This document shows, in pieces, positions 1 through 7,796 of a stretch of 32,838 nt of DNA (the stretch's first letter is position 1; every line of letters starts with the position of its first letter). The notes beneath the pieces were generated by a model that saw only the letters and a program-made list of their open reading frames with translations, had not been told where the DNA came from and did no database searches. A program made the translations under genes and the position numbers. This DNA comes from Sandaracinaceae bacterium. GTDB taxonomy: Bacteria > Myxococcota_A > Polyangia > Polyangiales > Sandaracinaceae. The stretch lies in the NCBI GenBank assembly GCA_025056955.1, contig JANWYL010000003.1:1-32838 (forward strand), given 5' to 3'.

Positions 1-519
1 TCTGCCCTCGTTGAGCAGGGCAAAGCCCAAGGCCTCATTCACGAGTCCCTGAGGGATTCGAGCTCTGCGCTCCGAGCACAGGCGCTTGTGCTTTTGCGCG
101 AGCGCCCCCACCTTTTTAATTTCGACGAATCGATCGATCAGGACGTGAACCACATTTTGCAAAACGACGCCGAAAAACCGCACGTGATTCGCCTTGCCAT
201 CGAAGCGGCCCAAGCCGCTTGCCGAAGCCAGCTCCATCAAGGCCTGCGCCATGTGGTTCTCCGTGGGCTCCTAGAAGGTCAGCCGCTTGTTCTCGAGCAA
301 AGCCGAGGAGCGCTCCAAGCCTGGCTCATGCTTCGACCTCAAGATCTCGAAGAAGCGAGAGCAATGCTCCGCCAGTCTTCACACGGCACAGCGCTGCTTC
401 CTGTTTTGGAGGCACCCAAAAGGCCTTGCCAAATGCACCAGGGCTTAAGGCAAACTCCACTTCTCAGCCTTTTTCGCACCACCATCGGTGAAAGTCCAAC
501 ATCTGAGGTTTTTCCATGA
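1..519 (+). CDS. C-terminal part of an unrecognised, probably helical protein (5' end outside window)
   Basis: The reading frame is open from the first base of the window, so the gene begins upstream and only its last 172 codons are visible. The residues are Ala/Leu/Arg/Gln-rich with short amphipathic stretches, which looks like an all-helical repeat protein (HEAT- or ARM-like), but I see no motif that names a family. It ends at a TGA that overlaps the ATG of the following lipoprotein gene (ATGA at 516-519), so the two are probably translationally coupled and in one operon. An internal ATG exists at 88, but the upstream codons are open and of the same character, so I treat it as internal. Its function is not known. 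Confidence 0.6.
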   Translation, partial: SALVEQGKAQGLIHESLRDSSSALRAQALVLLRERPHLFNFDESIDQDVNHILQNDAEKPHVIRLAIEAAQAACRSQLHQGLRHVVLRGLLEGQPLVLEQSRGALQAWLMLRPQDLEEARAMLRQSSHGTALLPVLEAPKRPCQMHQGLRQTPLLSLFRTTIGESPTSEVFP

Positions 520-1154
520 AGCGAGATTTTTATTTTTTCCAATGGCTTTGGTTGAGCATGGTTTTTGCGTTTATGGCATGCGATGGCGGCCCTGCAGACG
601 ACCTCGTGATCGAGGCTCTTCCAACCATCACCCCATCGCTTCCCCAAGTCCCTACACTCCCTCCTCCCCCCTATCCCATCCAATATCCCGATGGGAGCTA
701 TAGCGTTTACGGGATCAAGCGCAAGCTCAGCCAACTCATGGATCGTGAAGTCACAGTCACTGCCTACATTGCGGAGATCTACACCCCCCCTGAGTGCCCA
801 AAGGGGCAGACCTGCCCCCCTCCTGTTGCTCCTCATCTTTGGCTTTCAGACGCAAAAGAACCCAACCCCAAAGCCCAAAGGTTGCTCCTTGTGGGCTATG
901 CAGAAAGCCAGGCAGCAATCGAGGAAGCCATCGCCAAAGCCAAAAGAGGGCGGCCTCAGCCTTCTTTCGAAGAAACAGGAATCCCCCCCATCCCCACTGA
1001 TTTTGCGCTTGGCAACAAAATCAAAGTGAGCGGGCGATTGACCCGCATCGCTGCGTCGGGCTTTAGTGCCTCTGAGGGGCTCATCGAATACAAAAAGCAC
1101 GAAACGCTCGAAGTGGCAGCCAACCCAGCGCAAAGTGCCCGCGCAAGCCGATGA
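516..1154 (+). CDS. Lipoprotein with OB-fold-like domain
   Basis: A 212-residue protein starting with a positively charged then hydrophobic signal peptide that ends in a lipobox (FMAC, Cys22 as the lipidated residue), so it should be an envelope lipoprotein. Asp follows the Cys, which in enterobacteria favours inner-membrane retention; whether that rule holds here is unknown. A proline-rich linker (about residues 30-60) leads to a body with beta-strand-like segments around residues 65-85 and 155-180. The second contains a KIKVSGRLTR stretch typical of OB-fold/nucleic-acid-binding-like domains found in myxobacterial lipoproteins. A Cys-x6-Cys pair near residue 95 could form a disulfide. The start overlaps the previous stop (ATGA). 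It converges on the dnaJ-like gene with 11 bases between the stops. I recognise the general architecture, not a specific function. Confidence 0.72.
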   Translation: MKRDFYFFQWLWLSMVFAFMACDGGPADDLVIEALPTITPSLPQVPTLPPPPYPIQYPDGSYSVYGIKRKLSQLMDREVTVTAYIAEIYTPPECPKGQTCPPPVAPHLWLSDAKEPNPKAQRLLLVGYAESQAAIEEAIAKAKRGRPQPSFEETGIPPIPTDFALGNKIKVSGRLTRIAASGFSASEGLIEYKKHETLEVAANPAQSARASR

Positions 1155-1165
1155 AAGCCCCAAAG

Positions 1166-2119
1166 CTAACCACGTGGCCGAAATCCGCTGAGGCGAGCAA
1201 GCTTTTCGTAGAGCGCCTGCTCCTCAGGGGTGATTTCAGAGGGCACGTGAATTTCAACAACTGCGTAGAGGTCTCCCCTTTCGCCATTGGGGAGGGGGTA
1301 TCCTCTTCCACGTAAGCGGAGTTTTTTTCCCGAAGTGGTTCCAGGAGGGACCTTGAGCTGCACCCTGCCATCAGGCGTTTCGACCTCGACCTTGGCACCA
1401 AGAACAGCCTCCCAGGGAGCCAAGCGCAGGGTGGTGACCAGGTCATCGCCTTCAAATCGAAACAACTCATCAGGAACCAACTTGATCTCGAGAATGAGAT
1501 CCCCAGATTCTCCCGTCCATGTTGGTGCACCCAGGCCCCGAAGCCGCAGCGCTTGCCCTGAACGCACTCCCGAAGGAATGTTCACCTTGCGCTTCACCAC
1601 AGTGCCTGAAGGATCTGGGATTTGAATCTCCATCACCCCCCCCCGGAATACCTGGGTGATTGGAATCTCAACCACCATCCGTTGCTCCTGGCTTCGCACT
1701 CCCCCTGGAAAAGGCCCAGATCCTTGGCTCCACCCTCTCCGCCGAGGCCCCCCTCTTTTTCCCCCTGAAAAGACATACTCAAAAAGCGCTCCGAGATCAC
1801 TGCCATTGAAAGAAAAGCCACCAAAGAGATCGCTCAAATCGCGAAAATCAAATTCCACTTCCCTCACATTCGGAGGTGGCTGCCTGCCTTCTGAAACGGC
1901 CTTCCAAGCGGCGCCATATTTGTCGTAAAGCTGCCTTTTTTTGTCGTCTCTTAGCACCTCGTAGGCCTCGTTGATCTCCTTAAAGCGCTCTTCGGCGTTT
2001 GGCTCCTTGCTGATGTCAGGGTGGTACTTTCGGGCAAGCTTTCGGTAGGCTGCCTGGATTTCATCCTTGGTTGCATTCCGAGATACACCGAGAATTTCGT
2101 AGTAGTCGCGGTAACTCAC
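1166..2119 (-). CDS. DnaJ/CbpA-type Hsp40 co-chaperone (no zinc finger)
   Basis: This is a type II J-domain protein that would stimulate a DnaK/Hsp70 ATPase and deliver clients. The J domain occupies residues 1-70, with HPD at 33-35, followed by a Gly/Phe-rich linker (about 85-140). Two C-terminal beta substrate-binding domains follow, with the repeated pattern of V-x-I-P-x-G and L-R-G-x-G. There is no CxxCxGxG zinc finger, so it resembles CbpA/DnaJ2 rather than canonical DnaJ. I chose the GTG at 2119 as start because it is preceded by AAAGGAG (2127-2133) with 7 bases spacing and places the J domain at the N terminus. A longer frame to 2212 would add 31 residues that look non-coding. It lies 102 bases downstream of argC on the same strand. 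The length of 317 residues is usual for the family. Confidence 0.92.
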   Translation of the reverse strand: MSYRDYYEILGVSRNATKDEIQAAYRKLARKYHPDISKEPNAEERFKEINEAYEVLRDDKKRQLYDKYGAAWKAVSEGRQPPPNVREVEFDFRDLSDLFGGFSFNGSDLGALFEYVFSGGKRGGPRRRGWSQGSGPFPGGVRSQEQRMVVEIPITQVFRGGVMEIQIPDPSGTVVKRKVNIPSGVRSGQALRLRGLGAPTWTGESGDLILEIKLVPDELFRFEGDDLVTTLRLAPWEAVLGAKVEVETPDGRVQLKVPPGTTSGKKLRLRGRGYPLPNGERGDLYAVVEIHVPSEITPEEQALYEKLARLSGFRPRG

Positions 2120-2126
2120 GCCACCA

Positions 2127-2133
2127 CTCCTTT
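2127..2133 (-). promoter_or_regulatory. Strong Shine-Dalgarno deciding the GTG start of the J-domain gene
   Basis: AAAGGAG on the minus strand lies 7 bases upstream of GTG 2119. It supports the GTG start over upstream in-frame starts. Confidence 0.75.
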
Positions 2134-2221
2134 CTGCACCTTCAAGCAATTCTTCTTTTCCACTCGCTAAGCCTCCTTTTTCCAAATGCAACCATAGGGA
2201 TCCAAAAAACAAGCGAAAGAA

Positions 2222-3274
2222 CTAAGGCCAAGCTGAAAGGAATTCGAGCCCTTCCCCTTCCCCATAACCATAGATGCAATTCATGCACTGGATGGCCTGG
2301 CCTCCTGCGCCTTTTACAAGGTTATCGATGGCCGATTGACACACAAGCCACCCGCTCCTCTCATCGATGGTGTAAGAGAGAAGCACGCGATTGGTTCCGC
2401 GGATCCATAGCGTATCAGGGCAAGCCCCTGGGGTAAGCACTTCAACAAAAGGCGATTCCGCATAGCGTCGCTTGACGCACTGGCAGATTTTTTCAACTGT
2501 TGCTCCTTCTTTCGGTCGTACGTAAATCGAAGCGAGGATGCCTCGGTTCATGGGGACAAGGTGTGGTGTGAAGCACAGCTGAACAGGGGTTCTTGTCACC
2601 TGGCTTAGAATGGCCTCAATTTCAGGAATGTGCCTGTGTTCTCCAGCCACTTTGTAAGCCCGGAGCCCTTCGCTCACCTCTGGGTAGTGGGTTCGAGCAT
2701 TCGGCTCTCGCCCTGCGCCGCTCACACCGCTTTTGGCATCGATGATGATGGGATTGGCTTCGATGAGCCCATCTTCGAGCAAGGGGGCGATTGGCAAAAT
2801 CGAAGCTGTGGGGTAGCAACCGGGGAGTGCAACCACGCGGGCCATGCGGATTTTCTCTCGGAAAAGCTCAGGAAGGCCATAGACCGCCACTTGCCGAACT
2901 TCTGGATCTGGATCGTGCCCGTACCACTTGGAATGAAGGAGCGGATCCTTTAGGCGAAAATCTCCTGAGAGATCCAAAACCACCCGCCCTCGGCGATAGA
3001 GTTCAGCCACACAGCTTCCGCTTGCCCCGTGGGGCAAGCAAGAAAACACGCAATCCGCTTTTTGAGCAATCCGATCGGGGTCAAACTCAGACACATGCTT
3101 TGGCAGCCCACGATGCCCCCGCAAGGCAGGAAGAACATCCTCGAGGAGAGCACCCTTCTTTGAATGGCCTACAACTTCTGTGATTTCTACATGGGGGTGG
3201 CCCACAAGGAGCCGCAAAAGCTCAGCTCCCGTGTACCCTGTTGCACCCAGTACCGCAACCCGCAGCTTCTCCAT
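2222..3274 (-). CDS. argC: N-acetyl-gamma-glutamyl-phosphate reductase
   Basis: This enzyme catalyses the NADPH-dependent reduction of N-acetyl-glutamyl-phosphate to the semialdehyde in cytosolic arginine biosynthesis. The 350-residue length matches the family. The N-terminal Rossmann fold starts with GATGYTGAELLRLL (residues 10-23). The catalytic Cys153 lies in LPGCYPTA, and the conserved SGVSGAGR and EHRHIPEI motifs follow (the latter about residue 219). The ATG at 3274 gives the expected N terminus directly before the nucleotide-binding strand, but only a weak purine run precedes it. It sits between the glycosyltransferase gene (66 bases upstream) and the J-domain gene (102 bases downstream), all on the minus strand. 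The neighbours have no evident link to arginine synthesis, so this is probably a scattered rather than an operonic arg gene. Confidence 0.96.
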   Translation of the reverse strand: MEKLRVAVLGATGYTGAELLRLLVGHPHVEITEVVGHSKKGALLEDVLPALRGHRGLPKHVSEFDPDRIAQKADCVFSCLPHGASGSCVAELYRRGRVVLDLSGDFRLKDPLLHSKWYGHDPDPEVRQVAVYGLPELFREKIRMARVVALPGCYPTASILPIAPLLEDGLIEANPIIIDAKSGVSGAGREPNARTHYPEVSEGLRAYKVAGEHRHIPEIEAILSQVTRTPVQLCFTPHLVPMNRGILASIYVRPKEGATVEKICQCVKRRYAESPFVEVLTPGACPDTLWIRGTNRVLLSYTIDERSGWLVCQSAIDNLVKGAGGQAIQCMNCIYGYGEGEGLEFLSAWP

Positions 3275-3340
3275 GCCCTGAGCCTGAACGATCCCTCATC
3301 CAAGCGCCAATCGTCCGGGCAATTTTCGGGCAAAGACCGA

Positions 3341-6004
3341 TCAACGCACCCTCAGCTTTCCCGCAATCACCCGATTGGCTTCATCTTCTGGACCTTCGAC
3401 CACTTCGAGGCGATGCTCGCCAGCGAAAAAGCCAATATACATGGTGTAGTCGCCTGGCCTGAAATTCGCAGGCACCCTGAGCTCTTGACGGTCTGCGATG
3501 ATGTCACCAGGGCTCCACATCCGAACGGCGTACTTGCCTCCTACAGGCTCATGGTCGCCATTGAGGCGCTGGCCGTAGCCATCGATGTGGAGAAATACCT
3601 GGTAGCCGCCAGAAACAGGGGCAAGGCAACGGAAATACCAGGTGATGGTAAAGAGCTGCCCCGGCCCCACACTGTCCCCCCTTGGCAATTCGAGATCGTA
3701 GCCGATGAGCTCAATTCTACGGTCGTAGTTTGCGCCCACTCGGTGCTGCACCTTGGGCACCTCGTCCAGCAAAAAGCTTGCAAGGTAGTTTTCGTCGGCC
3801 CTTCCAGGAATGGGCTGATTGGTTGCAAGAAGCACCCGGCCGCTTCTGGCATCCGCCACAAAAAGATGCCTTCCGCTTCGACTCCTATACGAGCGGTTGA
3901 GGGAAGCCAGCTGCTCAGCAGGGAAAACGAGCCATACCCTCGAAGGGCGAGCGAGAAAGGCAAGCGCTTCGATTTCAGAACGAATCGTTTCGACCTGGCC
4001 CCTGGCATAGTAGGCAGCCCCACGGCCGCTCGTAAGGTACTCCCCAAGCGGCTCATCCGGCTTGGCCAAGGCGTTGTAGGTGTCATAGACCTCGCGCGGT
4101 GAGAGATGCACCGAAACTTGGGCGTGGTAGCGGGTCACAAACCACAAAGAAAGCCCGTAAGCCATTACCCATACCGGCACGAAGGCCAAGCGCCCCAAAG
4201 AGGCCACCCAATTTGCAAGGAGACGAAGCCCAACCAAAAGCACCCAAAGCGCCAAGGGAGCAAAAAGCAAAGCTTCACCGATCCGAATCGCCAGTGAATT
4301 TGCCCCTGTAAGGGCCAAAATCGAAGCACCTCCGACCAAAGCCACCCCTGCAAGCGCCAAAAGCACAAAAAGCCCCAACCGTTTCGACTGCCGACGCAAA
4401 GTCAAGCCCAATCCACCCCCACCTCCCAACACCGCCGCAACCCCCCCAACCCCATTTACACTCCGAATGATCTCGCCACTTACGGCAAGCACCTTCTCAT
4501 CATCAGAAAGAATCCCGCGGATCGATAGGTCCATCACCACAGCAACGACCCCCATCCCCATGGCCACGGCCAAACAAAAACCCAAGAAAATAATCCAAAC
4601 CTGAAATGCGAGCCCCCTCTGCCACTGGTCTTGCAAAAAGCGAGATGGCCAAGCGATCGCTCGAAACAATTCCTTGGGGTTTTTGGTACCCAATGCCTGA
4701 AAAAAGGGCTCTGGATCGGCTGAAAGCTTGCTTGATAGGGCCAAAAAAGCGAAAAGCCCAAAAAGGCCAAGCCCAATTGCCCACCCCCCGCTTGGGTGAA
4801 AAGAATCGGGCAAACTCAGCGACGAAAGAAAAAGCCCGTTGAGCGGAGCGCTCGGATAGCCTCTAAAATCGCGAAACAAAAGACCAGAAAGAAGCAAAAC
4901 GACCAGGCCTCGCGCCGGATACTCGATAAAGGCACCCTCTTCTCCTTTCCGCAAAAATGAAGCAATAAGCCAGGCCAGGCCAAAAAGGGCTAGAAACCCC
5001 ACTTGCCCATAGCGGGCAATATAGATTGATTGAGACAGAAAGGCGAGGCCTACCCAGGCGAGGGCCGCAAGATCGAGGGCAAAAAGCAACCCCTCCTCTT
5101 CTTTTTCTTTTACCCCCTCCTTTGAAGACAGGGCCCTCCAACCCATCCACCCAAAGACGAGAGGAAGCAAGGCGCTCCAGGGAGCAAAGGAGTGAAAAAG
5201 CGCCTCGATGGGAACTTCAAAACTTGGCGCTGCTTGCCCACGAGGAACCCCACCCGTCCAAAACGAATACCCTTCGACGTCTCTGACCACAGCCCAGGCA
5301 GTGGCCAATGTCGCCAAAACCGCAATCCCAACGATCCCAAGCCGAATCGATCGAAGCCACAAGTTTTCTTGGCTTTTCCAAAGCCCAAAAAACCCAAAAC
5401 GCCCAACCAACGAGCCACTGACCCCCAAAAGGGGTGGAAGCACAGCAAGGAGCACACCCCCTGCCAAGGCAGCCATGACCGATGCCAAAGCAAGGCCAAG
5501 GGTCAAAGCGATCACCGCCTTGGGCGCTTTCCACCTTTGAGAGGGCGGGTCGCTTAAAAGAGAAGCCAAAACGAAGACCGCTGACGAGAAAAAGAGCGCT
5601 ATCGCTTCCCCCATCATGTGGCGGGCATTCAACAAAAAAAGCGGGCTTGTCCCTAAAACCAACGCGCAGTACACGCCCCTTCTGCGGCTTTCAGTCAGGC
5701 TGCCAAAGCCGTAGGCCAAAAGAAGCGTGGCGAAGCCAAAAAGCACATTTGGCAAGCGCCCTGACCATTCCTTGATACCAAACCATTTGAAAGACTGCGC
5801 GATCAACCAAATCCCGAGGGGAGGCTCGCTGAGTTCCCTCTCTTCCCCCTCAAGAAGGCTTCTGGCCGCATCCGCAGCACTGAGCTCCCAAGGATCCCAG
5901 ATCCCATAACTTGGGATCCCCCAGAGCAAAACACAGGCGAGTGCCAAAAAAGCCACCCACGCGATCCGGTGGGTTAAAAAGCGAAAAAGCAATCCATAAG
6001 GCAT
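3341..6004 (-). CDS. Polytopic GT39/ArnT-like glycosyltransferase with C-terminal beta-sandwich
   Basis: An 887-residue integral membrane protein. The N-terminal half resembles the PMT/ArnT family (GT-C fold), which moves sugars from polyprenyl-phosphate carriers to proteins or lipids on the periplasmic side. After the first membrane segment (about 13-30) comes an acidic loop with DPWE (residues 37-40), then SEPPLGIWLI and the RLPNVLFG segment (83-90). These match the acidic catalytic loop and the KPPL-type motif of the family, although Lys is replaced by Glu. At least ten further hydrophobic segments follow. A soluble C-terminal part of about 130 residues, starting near the IGYDLELP segment, looks like an extracytoplasmic beta-sandwich. 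I chose ATG 6004 because it lies at the first basic-hydrophobic segment and has GAAGGG upstream; the frame extends a further 33 codons. Donor and acceptor cannot be read from the sequence. Confidence 0.82.
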   Translation of the reverse strand: MPYGLLFRFLTHRIAWVAFLALACVLLWGIPSYGIWDPWELSAADAARSLLEGEERELSEPPLGIWLIAQSFKWFGIKEWSGRLPNVLFGFATLLLAYGFGSLTESRRRGVYCALVLGTSPLFLLNARHMMGEAIALFFSSAVFVLASLLSDPPSQRWKAPKAVIALTLGLALASVMAALAGGVLLAVLPPLLGVSGSLVGRFGFFGLWKSQENLWLRSIRLGIVGIAVLATLATAWAVVRDVEGYSFWTGGVPRGQAAPSFEVPIEALFHSFAPWSALLPLVFGWMGWRALSSKEGVKEKEEEGLLFALDLAALAWVGLAFLSQSIYIARYGQVGFLALFGLAWLIASFLRKGEEGAFIEYPARGLVVLLLSGLLFRDFRGYPSAPLNGLFLSSLSLPDSFHPSGGWAIGLGLFGLFAFLALSSKLSADPEPFFQALGTKNPKELFRAIAWPSRFLQDQWQRGLAFQVWIIFLGFCLAVAMGMGVVAVVMDLSIRGILSDDEKVLAVSGEIIRSVNGVGGVAAVLGGGGGLGLTLRRQSKRLGLFVLLALAGVALVGGASILALTGANSLAIRIGEALLFAPLALWVLLVGLRLLANWVASLGRLAFVPVWVMAYGLSLWFVTRYHAQVSVHLSPREVYDTYNALAKPDEPLGEYLTSGRGAAYYARGQVETIRSEIEALAFLARPSRVWLVFPAEQLASLNRSYRSRSGRHLFVADARSGRVLLATNQPIPGRADENYLASFLLDEVPKVQHRVGANYDRRIELIGYDLELPRGDSVGPGQLFTITWYFRCLAPVSGGYQVFLHIDGYGQRLNGDHEPVGGKYAVRMWSPGDIIADRQELRVPANFRPGDYTMYIGFFAGEHRLEVVEGPEDEANRVIAGKLRVR

Positions 6005-6154
6005 GGGAAACCCTTCAAGCGGGCGGTGCTTCCTTGCAAAGCTCGCGAGCCTAGCTTGAAAAAGGCAAGGCGCCAGTCGGATCATCCACCCGATTGGATC
6101 CAACGCTTGTGCGTTGCACGAAGGCCCCCTTGCCTATACCTTCTTTCCACCCAT
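6005..6154. other. Divergent intergenic region between the glycosyltransferase and M23 peptidase genes
   Basis: A 150-base spacer that must hold promoters for both divergent genes. On the plus strand TTGCAC (6114-6119) and TATACC (6135-6140) are separated by 15 bases and could be a weak sigma-70-like pair. If so, transcription would start within roughly 10 bases of the ATG at 6155. No clear hairpin or operator was seen. Confidence 0.35.
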
Positions 6155-7615
6155 ATGAGCGCCGAGGAGCCTCCCTTTAAGCTCCGCCCGCTTCCCACAA
6201 TTGAATTCCCAATTCTTCCCGAGGACATCGCTCGGGAGCGGCGCAAAAAGCTCCTGATTGGAAGCAGCATCATCACCTTGACTGGTCTGACAGGGGCTTT
6301 GTTTTTTCTTTGGCCAGGCATTGAACGCAAGGAGGTGCATGCGGCTGACCGTCAAGCGCAACCAGCCGTGCCGGCAGATCTGGGATGTGTGCCTCCCTCT
6401 GATGCGAGTGCTCCACCTCCCCCTCCCCCTTCGGATTCCGCCCCTTTGCGGGACCCGCCACCCCGCACCCAGAGCCGCCATCGCTTTGGCCAAAGCCCTG
6501 GCTTTCGACCAGCCCTTTTGAGTGCCGGCCTGAGTTCGAGCGAGGCCGATGCCGTGATCGCAGCGCTTGAGGGAGTGCTCGATTTTCGACGCTGCCGCCC
6601 GGAGCACGAAATCACAATTGAACGGGACAACGAGGGAGCGCTCAAGCGCTTTGAGTACCGGGCAAGTCCTGTCCAGATCTACGAAGTGCGCCGTGATGCC
6701 AACGGCACCTTCCGCGGTGTCCGTGTGGAAGTGCCCCTTGAAGTCACAGAAGCGGGGCATGGTGGCTTCATCACAGCTTCGCTTGGCGAGGCGATTGAAA
6801 GCGCAGGGCTTGGCAGGCAGCTCGTTGGCCCTTTTATCGAAGCCTTTGAAAACCGCATTGATTTCCAAAGCGATTTGCGGCCAGGCGACGTTTTTAAAGT
6901 TGTGGTTGTGGAAGAGCGCCTGAACGGCCTCCTTTACCGCTACGGCCAGGTCTTGGCCATGGAACTCCGCACCCAGAAAAAAGGGGTCTTGCGCTCTTTT
7001 TACTTTGCCTCCCCGGACGGCCTTGGCGATTTCTTTGACGAAAGCGGCCGCCCTGCCCAAGGAAGTTGGCTTCGAACGCCGCTCCACTACGATCACATCA
7101 GCTCTCCCTTTGATCCCAAGCGCTTCCACCCCATCCTTCGCCGGATCGTCCCTCATAACGGAATCGACTACGCAGCCCCCCCGGGCACGCCGGTTTGGGC
7201 CGCAGCCGCTGGTGAGGTGATTTGGGTGGGGGAACGAGGCCCAAATGGCAACCTGGTCTCGATCGCCCACCAGGGAGGCTATGTCACCCACTATGCCCAC
7301 CTTCTCCGCTTTGCCCAAGGCCTTCGACGCGGCATGCGCGTGCGGCAAAAGCAGGTGATTGGCTATGTGGGCTCAACCGGTCGCTCGACCGGCCCTCACC
7401 TGCATTTCGCCCTTGAGCGGGATGGGCGTTTCATCAACCCAGCCACTGTTTTGAACATGCAGGGTCCGCCCCTTCCTCCTCCCCTCATGTTGCGCTTCCG
7501 CGCTGAAATGGGCCGCCTTCGCCGCCTGCTTGAAAAAATAGAGCTCCCGCCTCCTCCCCTTGCACTTCCAAAGGTCGAATCCAAACCCCCTCCCCCGCCC
7601 GATCCCATGGATTGA
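6155..7615 (+). CDS. Membrane-anchored M23 (LytM-type) metallopeptidase
   Basis: A 486-residue probable peptidoglycan DD-endopeptidase of the MepM type. A single membrane segment lies at about residues 33-53, with the bulk outside. A Pro-rich linker (about 75-105) is followed by a region with the FENRIDF and LRPGDVF motifs, typical of the domain that precedes M23 in MepM-like proteins. The M23 domain keeps its zinc ligands and catalytic residues: H334 and D338 in HNGIDYAAPPG, H379 and H382 in HYAHL, and H415/H417 in GPHLHF. A Pro-rich C-terminal tail ends the protein. The ATG at 6155 was chosen because it puts a short cytoplasmic tail before the membrane segment. No Shine-Dalgarno is visible, and the frame is open a further 43 codons upstream. 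It probably acts in cell-wall remodelling, together in theme with the L,D-transpeptidase four genes downstream. Confidence 0.88.
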   Translation: MSAEEPPFKLRPLPTIEFPILPEDIARERRKKLLIGSSIITLTGLTGALFFLWPGIERKEVHAADRQAQPAVPADLGCVPPSDASAPPPPPPSDSAPLRDPPPRTQSRHRFGQSPGFRPALLSAGLSSSEADAVIAALEGVLDFRRCRPEHEITIERDNEGALKRFEYRASPVQIYEVRRDANGTFRGVRVEVPLEVTEAGHGGFITASLGEAIESAGLGRQLVGPFIEAFENRIDFQSDLRPGDVFKVVVVEERLNGLLYRYGQVLAMELRTQKKGVLRSFYFASPDGLGDFFDESGRPAQGSWLRTPLHYDHISSPFDPKRFHPILRRIVPHNGIDYAAPPGTPVWAAAAGEVIWVGERGPNGNLVSIAHQGGYVTHYAHLLRFAQGLRRGMRVRQKQVIGYVGSTGRSTGPHLHFALERDGRFINPATVLNMQGPPLPPPLMLRFRAEMGRLRRLLEKIELPPPPLALPKVESKPPPPPDPMD

Positions 7616-7747
7616 ATTCGAAGGCCAGGCTTTGCGTCTACTCTTGTGTCTGCTTTTCCTTGAAAAATGGCAATGCAAACCGGAGCTTGCGCTTGGAAAA
7701 GGATTCGCATCGAAAGCCGCGCTTGGCTTTTGGGCTCAATGCGCTTT

Positions 7748-7796
7748 GTTTCAGCTGTTTCAGGTTTATGTGCATTGTTTCAGCACATGAAACAAT
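7748..7796 (+). promoter_or_regulatory. GTTTCAG direct repeats and hairpin spanning the Sel1 gene start
   Basis: GTTTCAG occurs at 7748-7754, 7757-7763 and 7777-7783. The last copy is part of a perfect 9-bp inverted repeat: ATTGTTTCA at 7774-7782, a 5-base loop, then TGAAACAAT at 7788-7796. The ATG chosen for the next gene (7787-7789) lies at the loop/stem junction. A T-rich run follows (7796-7808), so the element could instead be a weak intrinsic terminator for the M23 gene. The structure is seen directly; the role is inferred. Confidence 0.5.

Noticed and set aside
6134..7348. Long minus-strand reading frame (404 codons)
   Set aside because: It is the shadow of the M23 peptidase gene; its residues show no family pattern, while the plus strand carries intact zinc-ligand motifs.
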